Positions 42,816 to 55,117 are shown, counted from the first letter of the stretch. The stretch is 64,000 nt of DNA from Meconema thalassinum (GCA_946902985.2 OX336389.2:128871572-128935571), one strand, 5' to 3'. The notes: generated from the letters alone by a model not told the origin. Translations and numbers: made by a program.

Positions 42816-42989
42816 TTAACAATAAATGTCTGTTCCACGAAGGAGGGCAATGTTACTTTTGAACAATAAAGTGTGCTAGGAGTATGAGCTGCACCTTGAA
42901 TCTGGGCGTAAATTACGCTACAATTAGTGACCGTATAATAATAAACCTTGGGGGAACTTCAAGAGTCGCACAAAAAAATAAAAAAATAT

Positions 42990-43260
42990 ACGAGGGCTGT
43001 TTTTCTTTCAACGTCCAATGGGCTATATAAAAATAACAGATTGACATACCAAACTGATTTTATTACTAAATGTTTGCTTGTTTTGTACTTATGTTTCAAC
43101 GATTGAATCGTTTGTCGTGTCGTTATTCAAGCTTTCCAATGCCCTCTGCACAGAATTCTGCCGCCACTGAGGTGGTTACGTCTGGACAGTCTCCTGAAGT
43201 TTTTCCTTTTTGGATAAGCATTGCCGCCCAACCATACCTTCAATTCTCATCCGACGTTTT
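42990..43260 (-). pseudogene. Mariner-like transposase C-terminal relic
   Basis: On the minus strand EFCAEGIGKLE, a stop, then RHDKRFNRWN resembles the FxADGIxKLxxRxDKCLN...(DYVEK) end of mariner transposases. The string CGAGGGCTGTTTTT near 42993 may be the adjoining terminal repeat. The partner end was not found. A plus-strand open frame of 128 codons covers the same place and is probably spurious. Confidence 0.4.
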
Positions 43261-43724
43261 AAAAGAAACAGCTCTAATATACTGTATAAAGGTTGGCTCT
43301 AGTGTTTGCGATTTAGATGAAGACAAGCTCTGCACAATCAGTCACCTGTTTGAAATGCTGGTTTACTACTCTCCCAGATGCTGTCAGACGTATCGGGGAT
43401 ATACAATAGACTATATGGTGTCGTTAAATCACGACCTAATGCACACAAATGACTAATTAAACAACGAATAGTACAGGAATAATTTAGGCTGACCAGATTT
43501 CCTTAAATGTTCGATCATACACATGAAAAAATACACAAGTCAAAATAATGCAATTTTGAGTTTAGAAGTGAAAAACGTTGCTCCTATGACATATTATTGT
43601 ATAAAGAATCGTCATAATATCAGCCGCGAGAGGAGACTAATGTCGTTTCTCCGTTGGAAGAAGCACGGCTGCCTGTTATCTTGAATAACGCCACATTTCT
43701 CGTGAGAATAGACTATTCAAACAC

Positions 43725-44285
43725 CATACGAAAAAACCTTGATTATTTAAATAGTAGGCTATACGAAAAAACCTTGATTATTTAAGCAGCATACCATAGA
43801 ACCTTGATTATTTAAAAAGCATGCGAAAAAAAAACCTTGATTATTATTTAAACAGCATACGAAAACACCTTGATTATTTAAATGGCATAGGCTACGAAAA
43901 TCCTTATGTAAACAGCATACGAAAAATCCTTATTTTAACAGCATACGAAAATCCCTAATTATATATTTTAACAGCACACGAAAATCCTTGATTATATATT
44001 TAAACAGCATAAGAAAACACCTTGATTATTTAATTAGCATACGAAAAACCTTATGTAAACAGCATATGAAAAATCCTTATTTAAACAAGCATACGAAAAT
44101 CCCTAATTATATGTTTAAATAGCATAGGAAAATCCCTGATTATATATTTAAGCAGCATACGAAAACACCTTGATTATTTAAACAGCATACGAAAATCCTT
44201 ATTTAAACAGGATACGAAAATCCCTAATTATCCATTTAAACAGCATACGAAAATCCTTGATTATTTAAACATCATACGAATCAAA
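43725..44285 (+). repeat. Minisatellite, about 17 units of 30-37 bp
   Basis: The unit resembles AACAGCATACGAAAATCCTT plus GATTATTTA-type spacer. Units differ in a TTGATTATTTA versus AATTATATATTT spacer and in the length of A-runs. Two units carry an extra TAGGCTA (43755 and 43888) at the TA of CATACG. Confidence 0.9.
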
Positions 44286-44491
44286 AGACATGTTCAAACT
44301 CACAGTAGGCTATGCAGTATGTTAGTGTACGTCTCAAAATGTGATTTTATGGCGTGAGAGAGCGAGAAAGCATTGAAGCTATTTTTCAGTATTGCCTTAA
44401 CTTATTGACAATTTACATTGCAAGTCTTCAGTCGGTCAACACAATGTAGTCCCAATTATTGGGACATGCGATAAAAGCTACCTGAAATATA

Positions 44492-45347
44492 AGGGGCGTT
44501 CAAAAAGTAACGAGCCGGAGGCATAGGCCTAATTACAGAAACCAGTACCTGTATGTTAGAAGTATTGGCCCTGGCTGTTGAGGCACTTGTCGCACTGTGA
44601 CACGAGGCGGTGAATGGCTGTCTCATAAAATTCCCTGGGCTGCGACGTGAACCAGTTCCGCACGTACAGCTGGACGTCGGCGTCCGAGGTGAATCGTTGG
44701 CCCCGCATAGCCCTTTTCAGGGGACCAGACATGGCGTAATCACAGGGAGAGAGGTCTGGACTGTATGGAGGGTGGCCGAGAACCTCCCATTTGAATTTCT
44801 GCAGGAGTGCTGCGACTGTGTTGGCCGTATGAGGTCGTGCATTGTCGTGGAGTGACCACGCGGCTGTGGCGGTCACTGTCTCTCGGCGGTCCTGGGTAAT
44901 GAGTGCATCAACCAGCTGGAAATTGTCATCGGTAATGCAGGGGGGTGCCCCAGACCGGGCATCTTCAGCTAACGACACCCGTCCTTCCCTGAAGCGCTTG
45001 TGCCACGCCTTGACCCTTGCAAGGGACATGCAGTGTTCGCCGTACACTTCGTGACATTCGGCGATGAATGTCCGTTCCCCCTACTCCTTCCGCTGTCAGA
45101 CACCGAACAACACCTCTTTGCTCTACGGTTGACGCCTTCATGTCACTGTTTGCAAAGCGACTGGCAGCATTGGACGATTGAAGTATGCTGCTGCTCGCTT
45201 TGTATCGTCACGTGACGTGCACGCGTGCCCTCTAGCGACGGGCACGCTCTGTTCGGAACCACACCTCGTTACACACGCTACGATTAGCCGATGTCGTCAC
45301 CGGTTTGCGCATTCCAGCCTTCGGCTCGTTACTTTTTGAACGCATCT
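44492..45347 (-). mobile_element. Internally deleted mariner element, 856 bp
   Basis: Flanking TA dinucleotides lie at 44490-44491 and 45348-45349. Inverted termini share GCGTTCAAAAAGTAACGAGC (left after AGGG, right after AGAT). Transposase remnants lie between. The size of about 0.85 kb against about 1.3 kb for intact mariners fits the missing centre of the gene. TAGGCCTA at 44524 sits just inside the left end. Confidence 0.9.
44556..45141 (-). pseudogene. Mariner transposase, frameshifted and deleted
   Basis: The N-terminal part starts at about 45141 (MKASTVEQRGVVRCLTAEG), shifts frame around 45050, and continues VYGEHCMSLARVKAWHKRFR. After RRETVTATA it jumps to WSLHDNARPHTA, so roughly the helix-turn-helix linker and first catalytic Asp region are lost. 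The second Asp block (HDNARPHT) and third (HPPYSPDLSPCDY) remain, and the C-terminus is QCDKCLNSQGQYF. The protein cannot be active. Confidence 0.9.
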
Positions 45348-45349
45348 TA

Positions 45350-48277
45350 TAAGTTACATGTGATATGTTATGTACAACTGAAGAGAGACCGACTGGAAAG
45401 TTGCATGTTTTTTTGCCAAATAGGGAAAACATTATTATCGGTAAATGGCTACATTCCTTCATTTATATAACACATTTCTGCTTCGGTGGTGAAGTTAGAC
45501 AAGCTATGAGTGATATTCATTAAGAGTTGTTGAATAGAAAATTGTCGTATTCACTTGTCTTCACTGAGACAGAATGTTGACTTTGGAAACACGAATTGCT
45601 CTGTGCGGACCATCCCAGAACAGCAGGGGAAGCTGCAGTCGAGTCATTTGGACATTCCAAAACCATTACATTAATCGCTCCACTCGCATTTCCAAAGTCG
45701 GTATAATACTACCTCAACAATGATTTCTTCTTCTTATCCCAATGGCTATGATTCACAGCTTGCTTACCAAGGCTACTTCTAAATTAAAACAGAATACTTC
45801 AATATACTCGAAGGATTGCAGCCAATCATACATATACCTAGGTATAATAATATATCTCATTTGGCGAGAGACTTGTTCCCAGACGGTATTTAACTTTAAT
45901 TAGAAAATTGACTTCTCTGAGGGAGGCTTAAAACAAATTATCCATCTGAAAATCAACACGGATCCCTTTAAAAGAGAACTTTATGTGCTTTTCGGAGGAG
46001 TAATTGAGTTCCCAGCTGATGTTTGCTTGCTAGGAAATACATACAGGAGCTGTTGTTTTAAGGAGCAGAACATTGGGGCCATTTGCCTAGACGTCCTGAT
46101 TGCGAACAGTCTTCATAGTGAACACGTGGATAAATGGAGATGATGATCTGGCATGTTTCTGTATGTAAGAAACACCTCTTGCAGGAATTCCCAAGAGATA
46201 CAACCTTAGTTGCTCGCGAACTGGGCACAGAATAGGCTATTTATATTGCCATAACATTTTTGGTGTGTTCGCAAACTGGACTGTCCACAATCAGGACACA
46301 ACCATCTTTTAGCAGTCATGGAAGGCACATTCGTTTTCCCTGCTCAAATTTCAAGACCAGGCGAGTATTGTAATGGAGATACACAGGATGTCGTTTCTCC
46401 ACGATGTGCCCCACGTTCATGGATAAGCTATGTTTTAGTTCAACTGTAGCCTTCAATTTTAGCAGTTGGTGCAGTAAAAATCTGAGCTGGAAACTTAAAC
46501 AACGAGAGTCTATTTGACCTTAACCAAATAAAAAAATTAACTTTAATAAATATACTAAAGGAACGCAAGCGTAGCCTATATGGCAGTGAGGGGGTGGTTC
46601 GGACCACTCTTATTTTACAGATTTTCGAATTGATTATTTTCATAAGTTTGTAATCAGAAGGTAACTTTTTCCTACGATTTGTCTAAATATGTATTTGTTT
46701 AGTCTGTTATGTAGACTATTTACTTATTTTAGGAAAAAAAACTTAGTTTCGTATAAAAATCTGTTGATGTGCATATAATGAGCATAGGGCACGCAGAGTT
46801 CCGAGTTTCCAGTAAGTGATTGATGCCGTGTGAGTCACATGAGACATTATACCGCTTCCCTGCCTGTCGTATTTAAGAAGACAGAACAAAGGTGCGGTCT
46901 CGCTTCCCGCTTATTAAGGCAGGCAAGCGCGCGCGGCCCAATGGACGGACGGACGGACGGACGAACGGACAGATACTTGTGATGTGAGACGCACATGCGA
47001 CGACGAGGATATCCATGGGAGGGAAAGAGAATCGGGGAGGAAGGAGGACGGAGGAGAGAAGCTTGCTCGGTAATAATGAAAGGGGATTGACAGTTAAAGG
47101 AATACTCGAAACAACAGGGAACAGTTTATCATAGCCAGGAAATGAGTCACTGTGGATGTCAAACGAAATGGCTGCCTGCTATATTAGATAGAGAATAGAC
47201 AGGGAGATTTATACACATACACACGCGTGCATGCGTGCGTGCGTGGCGCGTTGCACACGTCCAAACTACGTCATTAAATATGTGTGACACAACAAGTCCA
47301 TCACCGTATTTTGACTGAAGCCACCGTTCAGCTACCACCAGTCGCTGCTTATTGACAGATGTTAGTCACGAGTAATAAGCTTCAAGAAATGATTACCCAC
47401 ATTTCTCCGACAGGAACAAAACACTGAACTATCTTAATTAAGATGGAACATGGGAAGGTGCAGGAGGCACAATGATTTCATTTACTGCACATCAGCCTAT
47501 TTTTAAAACTTGATTAAGGAATTTAAAATGAATTTATTAAGCGCAGGCCTTTGGGGGATGAAAAGAGCGCCACATTTCCTTTCACCCCCGGTACAGGAAT
47601 TCATCCATGGATGGAAGAAATCAATCTGGTATTATTTATTCGGAAGCAGATGGGACAGTGTGTAAATCTATGGCTCCACATGGGCGCAAACCTAGGTTAG
47701 GAAAACACAAACTTGCTCAATATTTTGGTCAAATTACTTGATTTTCATATTAACTCTTGTAAAAAGCAACAACATTTGAAGTTCAGGCAGTACAGCTACA
47801 CATGCAGAAATCCAACATCTTGATGACTAAGTCTATAATGCATCCTGTCTTTGATGATATATAGGCCCTACTGCATTGCCAAAATTTGACAGCATTGTAA
47901 GTACAAGTTGAAAGTGGCTATTCCTCTTAACATTTTAAGATAGGTGCAGGTTATTCCAGTAATTTTTCTACATTCTCTGCGGACAATATGTTTTTTAAGA
48001 CAGAGAAGACAGTCTATTAGTAAATGACTTAAAATGGTGACGCTTTCATTCCATTTTTCACAATCGTGTCTGGTTGCGATATTTTGTAGTATTTTCTACT
48101 CAGGATGTAGCCTATTTACCTTTGTCATGATTGTGCTAAAATGAGCATGAATATGTGCAAGGTCATCATTCAGTAGGCTACAGCTTATTCTTTCGTGCTA
48201 CACCAACAATAGACCGTATTGTACGTCCATTTAAGTTTGTAGACAAGGCAGGTCCATTATAGGCTGTTTGGTCTGGA
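45350..48277. other. Long mostly unassigned block
   Basis: I recognise a family-I fragment (TGTTGTTTTAAGGAGCAGAA near 46052), a (GGAC)n run at about 46943-46968, and an alternating GCGTGCATGCGTGCGTG run near 47226. The stretch 46840-47060 is GC-richer. There is no gene. Several TAGGCTA/TAGCCTA motifs occur (46233, 46572, 48118, 48174). Confidence 0.35.
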
Positions 48278-49709
48278 GCAGGGGTGCACAACCCGCGGCC
48301 CTCAAAGTCAGTTTATGCGGCCCGCGGATTAATATTTTATACTATTGAAAAGGTGAATATACAGTGAGTCCGGGAATGTTCTCCGCAGCGCCTACATGCG
48401 TCTGCGAGAGCTAGCTATACTCTGTGAGCTACCAGAATAGGATTGACAGTTCTCGTCTCGCCATGTGGTCTGAGAACGAGATTGCCAAACTGTACAAGCC
48501 AGAGATACAGCTGACCAGGCACTGCAGCACGTGGGCTGTAATATTGCAACGCAGGGTATTATGACATCAACTATGCGAACATGGATTGGTCAAGAGGCAG
48601 AGGAGTGATGACTGATGTGGAATTTCCGGCGAAATGTCAATCCTATTCAGGCAGCTCACAGAGTATACAGGCGTTACGTTAGCAGTACGGCGGCCGCTTG
48701 CATCATATTAGCCTTTCACGAAATGATTGCCGGTGGTCGAGATGGGAACTATTCTTTGTTTACTTGTGTCACACGTCAGCCTGCTTCGTTGACAGGTACA
48801 GTTGCGCGAGTAGGATATGACTCAGCTCAAGTAGCCTCTATCATCGTTTAACTGTCCGTGGTGATATGAGCTCCTATGACGCGCTATGCTGCTTGACTTA
48901 TGTGCAGAATGCATTCTGTCATCGCTGTGTTCCCTAATAACAAGCAAACAGTATACTTTGTACTCACCACAGCCATTCATAACAGATGCTGGAAGTGCTG
49001 ATGACACATACGCTCGCTAATTGCAATACACACTGACGATTTCCCACACGTGTGGGATTCACCCTGTCAAAGACACCGTGCTACCAACTAAACCGATGAG
49101 GCAACCACTCACAGCTGCAAGTAACCACTGCGGAGAACATTCTCGGGCACCCTGTATATATTGTGAATGATGAGATTTTTCCCATTATTGTAGGCCCTAG
49201 TTGAAATAAGAAAATTATAAAAACTTGCGCATTGCCATCTCTAACATTGAACCTGATATTGACAGACTATTGAAAATAAACAATACCAAGCATCACATTA
49301 GGAGCATGGTCAGTTTGACGATATAGGCTATTGATTTTCATTTTTATATACCGGTACATCGATGTTAAGAATTCCGTTTTTTGTAAAAAATAAAAAATTT
49401 AAAACCTTGTGATATGCCCCTAAACCTTTTCGAACTAGGAGTAAGCTGATTGTAAATCAGTAATTTGATAACTTAACGCAATTTGCCAAAAAAAACTTCA
49501 AAAATGTATTTAAACCATTTAGAGGACACAAAAATGGTATTGAAACAAATTTTTTGTCTGCTGGTTAAATAGGTTATTCAGATAATAGTACAATTAGCTT
49601 TAACGGTAGGGTTTGGCAAGTGCCTATGTGGAAAGGAAACTTGCGACCCGCCACTTATTATGTAAAAATAAACTTGGCCCCCACTTATAAAATGGTTGTG
49701 CACCCCTGC
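48278..49709. mobile_element. hAT-like element, 1.43 kb, with nested insertion
   Basis: Inverted termini GCAGGGGTGCACAACC lie on both sides, and the exact 7-bp flanking repeat GTCTGGA lies at 48271-48277 and 49710-49716. Internally a CCGCGGCCCTCAAAG block and, at the other end, the reversed counterpart CTTGGCCCCCACTTA fit hAT relics. A second element occupies 48362-49154. Confidence 0.75.
48362..49154. mobile_element. Nested TIR element, 793 bp, TATA flanks
   Basis: The left end CAGTGAGTCCGGGAATGTTC and the right end, reversed, CAGGGTGCCCGAGAATGTTC share TTCTCCGCAG further in. TATA lies on each side. The superfamily is not clear from the ends. An internal 78-residue frame (48615-48851, plus) has FRRNVNPIQAAHRVYRRYV but I recognise no family. 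Confidence 0.65.
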
Positions 49710-49809
49710 GTCTGGAGTATCCACAGCACACCATGAGCGATATATGAGTCACTCCACTGACAGTGATGCAGTGAACTTGCAATTGATGAGGAGTGGTTAG
49801 TTAGTTATG

Positions 49810-49875
49810 TATTTATTGTTGTCGCTGTTCTTTTAGGGGCAAAAACGATAAGGTCATCCGCCCCAGATTAGGCGT
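49810..49875 (+). repeat. Family-I fragment
   Basis: TTGTTGTCGCTGTTCTTTTA followed by GATAAGGTCATCCGCCCC matches the family-I head. Confidence 0.5.
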
Positions 49876-50689
49876 GGGCGTGTCTTGTAACGCAAGGAAT
49901 GAAAACTAGCTATTTTTTTAAATTCCTATAACGGACTTTTGAAAGTCACTCACTGCCCAACCAATCAGAAGGAAGATTTAGAGTTACCCAAATCATTTAC
50001 TCAGTATAACACCATTCTCGAGCACACAGAACGTTATCTGTCACGGCGATAAGCAACACATTATCGTGACGGGACGGTTGTAAAGTTATGTTTCAGAATA
50101 TTACATCATACTCGTCACACACTCGGCAGTTTGTCGTGACGATACAGTCTGAACTGTGGCGGCAAGCGATACACTGGTACAAAATTACCAAGCGGACAGG
50201 GCGGTTTGGCTGAGGAAGAAACAGAGAAACTTAGAGAGAAAGTGCGGCAACATGTTTTAGCACAACAAAAACGTACAAATTTTACAAATTGTGGCCGAAC
50301 TGGACATGACCAGTAAGCACAGTACGGTATGTTATGTAAGTATGGAATTGAATATTTTTTTAATTTCTTATATTTTCCTAATTTTCACATCAGGTTATTT
50401 GAAGATGAGAGCAGCGTAAATAGTTGAATTTTGTCAACATAACTTTTTTTAAGTGAGAAATTTTAAAGTAAAAATAAAATACAATTTATTGATTTTATGA
50501 GGCATTTTAAAACAACAACGCAAAATAATTGTTTTGTAGTTCACGATATCCCTATCCTATAGCTGTGCCACCCAAAATAAAACTAGTGACTTGTATCCTG
50601 TGTGACAATATCGCTAACCGCCGCGACGACAAGGTAGCCTATCTCTTATAACCCGTGCGATAGATCGCGTTCTCTGTCCTTTGAAGCAT
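49876..50689. other. Unassigned stretch
   Basis: No recognised gene or element. TAGCCTA occurs at 50635. Confidence 0.35.
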
Positions 50690-50925
50690 CGACTGGCTGC
50701 GTGGCGCATTTTCACATGCTGTGCACAAGGTTGAAGGATTGAATCCTCGCGCAGTCAGTTGGCACTTGAGGGTATTTAAATGTAAGGGAGCCGAGTCATC
50801 AGATTTACTGGCACGGTAATGATCTCCTTCGATGCACAATTTCAGCTCCTCGGCTTCTCTAAAACGCGCAATAGTTAAAAGATTCATAAAACCAAAGACT
50901 GTTATTATTATTATTATTATTATTA
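50690..50925 (+). repeat. SINE family A, copy 4 (head deleted internally)
   Basis: GACTGGCTGCGTGGCGCATT jumps over the usual A-box region; the B-box GAAGGATTGAATCC, body and ATT-repeat tail (50902-50923) are present. Confidence 0.8.
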
Positions 50926-50934
50926 CAGTAGTCT

Positions 50935-52480
50935 GTTGTTGTTATTATTAGGCTATGCGTTTCCGCCTGATGTGGACCACGTCATTTCAACTGTTTGCAT
51001 CCTTGACCTTAATAATAATACTAATATCGAATGGCCTCGGATGCCGGGTGCAAGCTTTGTTATTTGACACCCAGAGGGTAGCTTGCATGTCGAATTTCGT
51101 TGTTCCTTGAAGCACTATGAAAGTCAAGGAGGTTAGATATCTTAGCTCCTTGAACACTATAGCGCTTTCTAGTAGAGAAATGAGGAACTTTGTGTTGGCG
51201 GAAACTCCCGAGATTCATTTTGCCATTATGAACACGGCCTACTGAATTCAAATGGGTTCTTTGACATGCCAACATTGTATGAAATGCGTGTCGTAATTTT
51301 TGCCGCCTTTCAAAAATCACTTACCACGGCGAGGAGCGAACCTGCAAGCTTGGGGTTAGTAGACCGACATGATAACCACTCACCCACCGTGGCAAGCTTT
51401 CCTTGACCTTTAATTCATCCCCAGTACTCCCGCATATGCTTTCTGTGAGTCTCCTTTCTTTTATCAGTCCACTTCTTGCCTGATTGCAGCTTTGGCTTTT
51501 CATAGAATCGCTGGTATTCTTGAAGTTTCTTCTGGAGAGGAACACGTTCCTGGATGTCTTCATGCGCGATTCCAACTTCTAGAATATTTAAAAAAAAATC
51601 TCGGTGAACCAGAGTCCCTTGGTTTTCATTTTTACGAAGTATGAAAAGATCAGATTGGTCAACCGCTGTGACCTCATTCGTGCTATGTGGCCGTAGAAAC
51701 TAATCCTCGTTTTACGAATGGTGTCTGTTATCCATTCCACATTCAGGTGCAGTTGGTTGTTATGCCGTCTTCTTGTACTCACCATTTCGTCGGATTGGCC
51801 CTAAGATCTTTCTTAGGATTCTTCTTTGGCTTCTAAATTATCAATCAAACGTTTCCTATTTAATGCAAGGCATACTGATGCGTACTGGGCCTGTGGACAA
51901 ATGACTGAACAGTAATCTCTAAGCATGGCATTGATGGACACTGGTCGTTTGTTATAAATATCTCTAGGTAGCCAGTAAGCCACTTCTTCTTATTGACTCT
52001 TGATATGGATGCTTCCTGCTCAGAATCGATAGGTCCTATCCACTCCCCTAAGTACTTGAACTTTTCAGTGCGCTTGAGTTTTCCACGTTCCACAGTTAAC
52101 TCTCTGGGAGAGCCGGATCGTTGTTAGTTACGCTATAAACTCCGTTTTCTGAAAAGAGATGTGGAGGCCTGCCTTTGCTGCTTGGATATCAAGTTGGTTG
52201 ATTCGTTTTGTAGCAGTAGCCTATCTAGGGAATCTGAGAATTTTGCCAGATCATCAGCAAAATCTAAGCAGTCTATTATCAGGTCTGTTCTCTTGCAGCG
52301 AATTCTTAATCCACTCTACTTCTTCCTTGCACATCTGTTTTCGCCATTCTCGGAGGACCGTTTCCAGCACGCTGTTAAAGAGTAGTGATGATACTCTGTC
52401 TCCCTGCCTAACACCTGTCTTGATTATTATTATTCTAAAGGGGCAAGCCAAGAAGACCGATCTCTCACCTCCTTGACACC
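50935..52480 (-). pseudogene. LINE remnant with reverse-transcriptase pieces, split by SINE-C
   Basis: Minus-strand fragments in different frames read TGVRQGDRVSSLLFNSVLET (RT motif), FADDLAKFSDS (catalytic box, near 52245), FKYLGEWIGP and FYGHIARMRS. The 3' end near 50960 matches the copy at 55725-56470 (CAGTTGANATGACGTGGTCC). A SINE-C entered at 51011. The element is riddled with shifts and stops. Confidence 0.75.
51011..51399 (-). repeat. SINE family C, copy 3, perfect 11-bp TSD
   Basis: The tail (AATAAT..) is at the left and the reversed tRNA-like head AGGAGCGAACCTGCAAGC is at the right. TCCTTGACCTT is repeated at 51000-51010 and 51400-51410, showing insertion into the older LINE. Confidence 0.92.
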
Positions 52481-52496
52481 CTTACAGTACCTGTTG

Positions 52497-52610
52497 CTGT
52501 TGAATGTAAGGACATTGTGGTTATCGTGTACTAGGATGTGTCTGGAAGTTGTCTGATAACCCATGTTATTGTGTTGACTGTATTCGTGTGTTTATTAATA
52601 ATAAGCCATA
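52497..52610 (-). repeat. SINE family B, copy 13 (tail-proximal fragment)
   Basis: GTTGAATGTAAGGACATTGT and TGTCTGATAACCCATGTTAT correspond to the family-B distal part in minus orientation. Confidence 0.5.
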
Positions 52611-53470
52611 GGATTGAGTAGACAACATCTATTCAAAAACACTCATTGCAGAGTATAAGCCTGTTCGTTCTTGTAATATTTACATCAAGCTGCTTCAATA
52701 TCGTTTTGTTGGTTGCTGCCAGTCTGGAAGCGGTCACCACCCTTCCAACGAATACAGGACCTATTAGATGTTGGTGGAGAACGCTCACGTTTACAGGTTA
52801 GTGGATTGCTACGGGGCAGGACGGAGGAGATAGCGTGCGGCGTGCGGTACGGACCGACCATGCGCGAAAACTTTTGCTGAGGTTCGGCGCAAGAATCCGG
52901 CGCCAAATGAAAGTCGATCACCAAGTCGTCGTGGTCGCTCCCTGAGCCGCCAGAATGCGCTGGTACCGCTTTTCATCCACTCGGGGCGCAAGGAGACGTT
53001 TAGAAATGGCATTATTCTGCATTCTGAGAGAATTGTCTTACAGCAATCTTGGCAGCAGGCGCTTCGTAAATTATTGCAGGCATTCGCGCCGATCAGACTA
53101 TATCTCGATAGGAATTCTCAAGACTATTTGCTTCACTAACACCTTCACAAATATAAAGAAAGCTGGCACTGAACTTGGAGATGGTTATGCATTAATACTG
53201 TTACAACTCACATACTTTGACGTACCCATTTCTATTCCAACCTCTTATTTTGCCATAGCCTACTAGGCTACTGTAAACTTTAACATTTCTACAATTTTAG
53301 TTATAACAGTGGCGTACTTAATTGCTTAATTTGTGGGTAGACTCTACACATTTTAACTGTGCAAAATTAAATCATAATGATTTTGGCCGCATAATGTTTC
53401 GTAGTTATATTATTCCAATTCGGCGTACAATTAAAATGCATGATTTATTTAACAAACACCTATTTTTGTT
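52611..53470. other. Unassigned stretch with CpG-richer patch
   Basis: 52800-53010 is G+C-richer with overlapping frames on both strands; no family motif. It ends in a chain of TA-NNN-TA motifs at 53256-53275. Confidence 0.35.
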
Positions 53471-53482
53471 AACCAGACTATA

Positions 53483-53715
53483 AGCTGGCTGCGTGGCTCA
53501 GCGGTAACGTTCTCGCTTGCTGTTCTCAAGGTTGCAGGATCGAATCCTGGCGCAGTCAGCTGGAATTTGAGGGTGCGCAAATGCGAGGGAGCCGTGTCCG
53601 TAGATTTACTGGCACGTTAAAGATCCCCTACTGGGCAATTTCTGGCGCCCCGGCGTCTCTAAAAGCCGCAGATGTTAAAAGGGACGTAAAACAAATAACA
53701 TTATTATTTATTATA
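53483..53715 (+). repeat. SINE family A, copy 5, perfect 12-bp TSD
   Basis: Complete: head GCTGGCTGCGTGGCTCAGCG, B-box GCAGGATCGAATCCTGG, body, AAAGGGACGTAAAAC and ATT tail. AACCAGACTATA is repeated at 53471-53482 and 53716-53727. This is the best-preserved family-A copy. Confidence 0.95.
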
Positions 53716-53727
53716 AACCAGACTATA

Positions 53728-55117
53728 CTTTTTGTGTGCTATTAAACGCTATTCGTAATTCTCCAGCCCTTTCTGTGAATGAGTACTGGCTATCCAGATA
53801 TCGTAATGTCAAAGCTATTATCGAAAGGAAGATGAAATAGAAAATTAGGATTATCTTTAAAAGAGAAACGGAGATTTATTTCGTGTAACCGTAAATTATT
53901 GTGATTAAACTTATATGAGTTCGCCGATTTAGGAGGGCATGTTTTATACTGTTGGCTAAATGTGAGTGGTATCATTTGTAACATTGTAAGCATAATACTA
54001 GCAGCTACTCAACATGATTCGGCAATCGGTTAGCAAAGATACCACACTTCCAGCTAATAAGCTGCGCTGTGTACATTGAGTACCAGTTATATCAACGGAA
54101 ATAGGAGAATGAAATAACTAAGTAAACCAGGAGAATTACATTGTCGGCCGCTTTAGCTCAATGGCAGATTTACGGTGTCCAAAGCCGAAGTTTGCGGGTT
54201 TGATTCCTGTAAACGTCACGACATTTCGATCCTCTATTTTTGTATATGATTTGTTTTCAATGCACACAACACGACTTATTAGCTGAAAGTCTCTTTGGAC
54301 GTGGTCGTTGAAATCCAATTCTACGTAGAGTTGAAGTTTCTCGAATTCCCCTTGGAGTTCGAATTAATAACATGCCTTCGTGTTTTAATTTTCAAGTGGA
54401 ATCATTGCTACTCCATGCCAAGATACTTTTTATTAAAACAAAAATTATTGGGCCTCTGTTTAAAGCTGTAGTGACATGAAAGATTTCTGTGAAGATAGCA
54501 GTTTCAAACTTTTCTGATTGCAGCAAATGCTTGTTCGCTATGAGTTGCGATGGCGAATCTAGAGAAATTGATCACAAGGTCTTCATCTTACGGTAGAATC
54601 CACGAAGCGCGTATTTTTAATTAAAATTGTACCTTTATGCGTACCAGAGTACATCGTAACGTAGAAGTTCACAAGCATGCGTGGCAGGTGAGATTCTGAA
54701 GCGCACACACTACTTAAAATTAATATTATGTTCGACGATGTCGAAATGTAATTATTTTATGTCAGAAAACTGTATCATAATGAGAGTCATTATAACACTA
54801 TTCTTCATTATGAAACAGTTTCTCCCACCAATCAGAGCTCAAGAAACAATTGTGTGACCAACTAGGTAAGGATAGCATTGCACCTGCGCTGACTTCCACG
54901 GCCTGCTATTTTAAATTTCACTGCGTGGCTAGTGTCATAGTGGGGTATTTGAGGAGGCCATGGTCAAATACAAGGTATTCTCTACTTCCCATGCGCTCTG
55001 TTCAGTACATAAAACTGGTCAAATCTCGACAGATATTTATGAATATTTATGTTCGAACATATAATAGTTATAATTATTGTCGAACATAAACAGTCGTATG
55101 CAATTCGCCTACAATGG
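53728..55117. other. Mostly unassigned stretch
   Basis: Apart from the tRNA-like sequence at 54145-54217 I recognise nothing. Open frames are short. Confidence 0.35.
54145..54217 (+). tRNA. tRNA-like sequence, probably a pseudogene
   Basis: GCCGCTTTAGCTCAATGGCA resembles an acceptor stem and D arm, and GCGGGTTTGATTCCTGT a T arm with the TTC motif, at tRNA-like spacing. The acceptor stem pairs poorly and no clear 7-base anticodon loop stands out. It may be a tRNA relic or the head of an otherwise decayed SINE. Confidence 0.35.

Noticed and set aside
43070..43456. 128-codon plus-strand open frame
   Set aside because: It overlaps, in antisense, a recognisable mariner C-terminal relic, and has no motif of its own.
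43725..44285. Possible CRISPR-like array
   Set aside because: Units are contiguous and variable without unique spacers; it is a eukaryotic minisatellite.
54145..54217. Functional tRNA gene
   Set aside because: Acceptor stem pairing is poor and no clear anticodon loop is present; kept only as a low-confidence tRNA-like relic.
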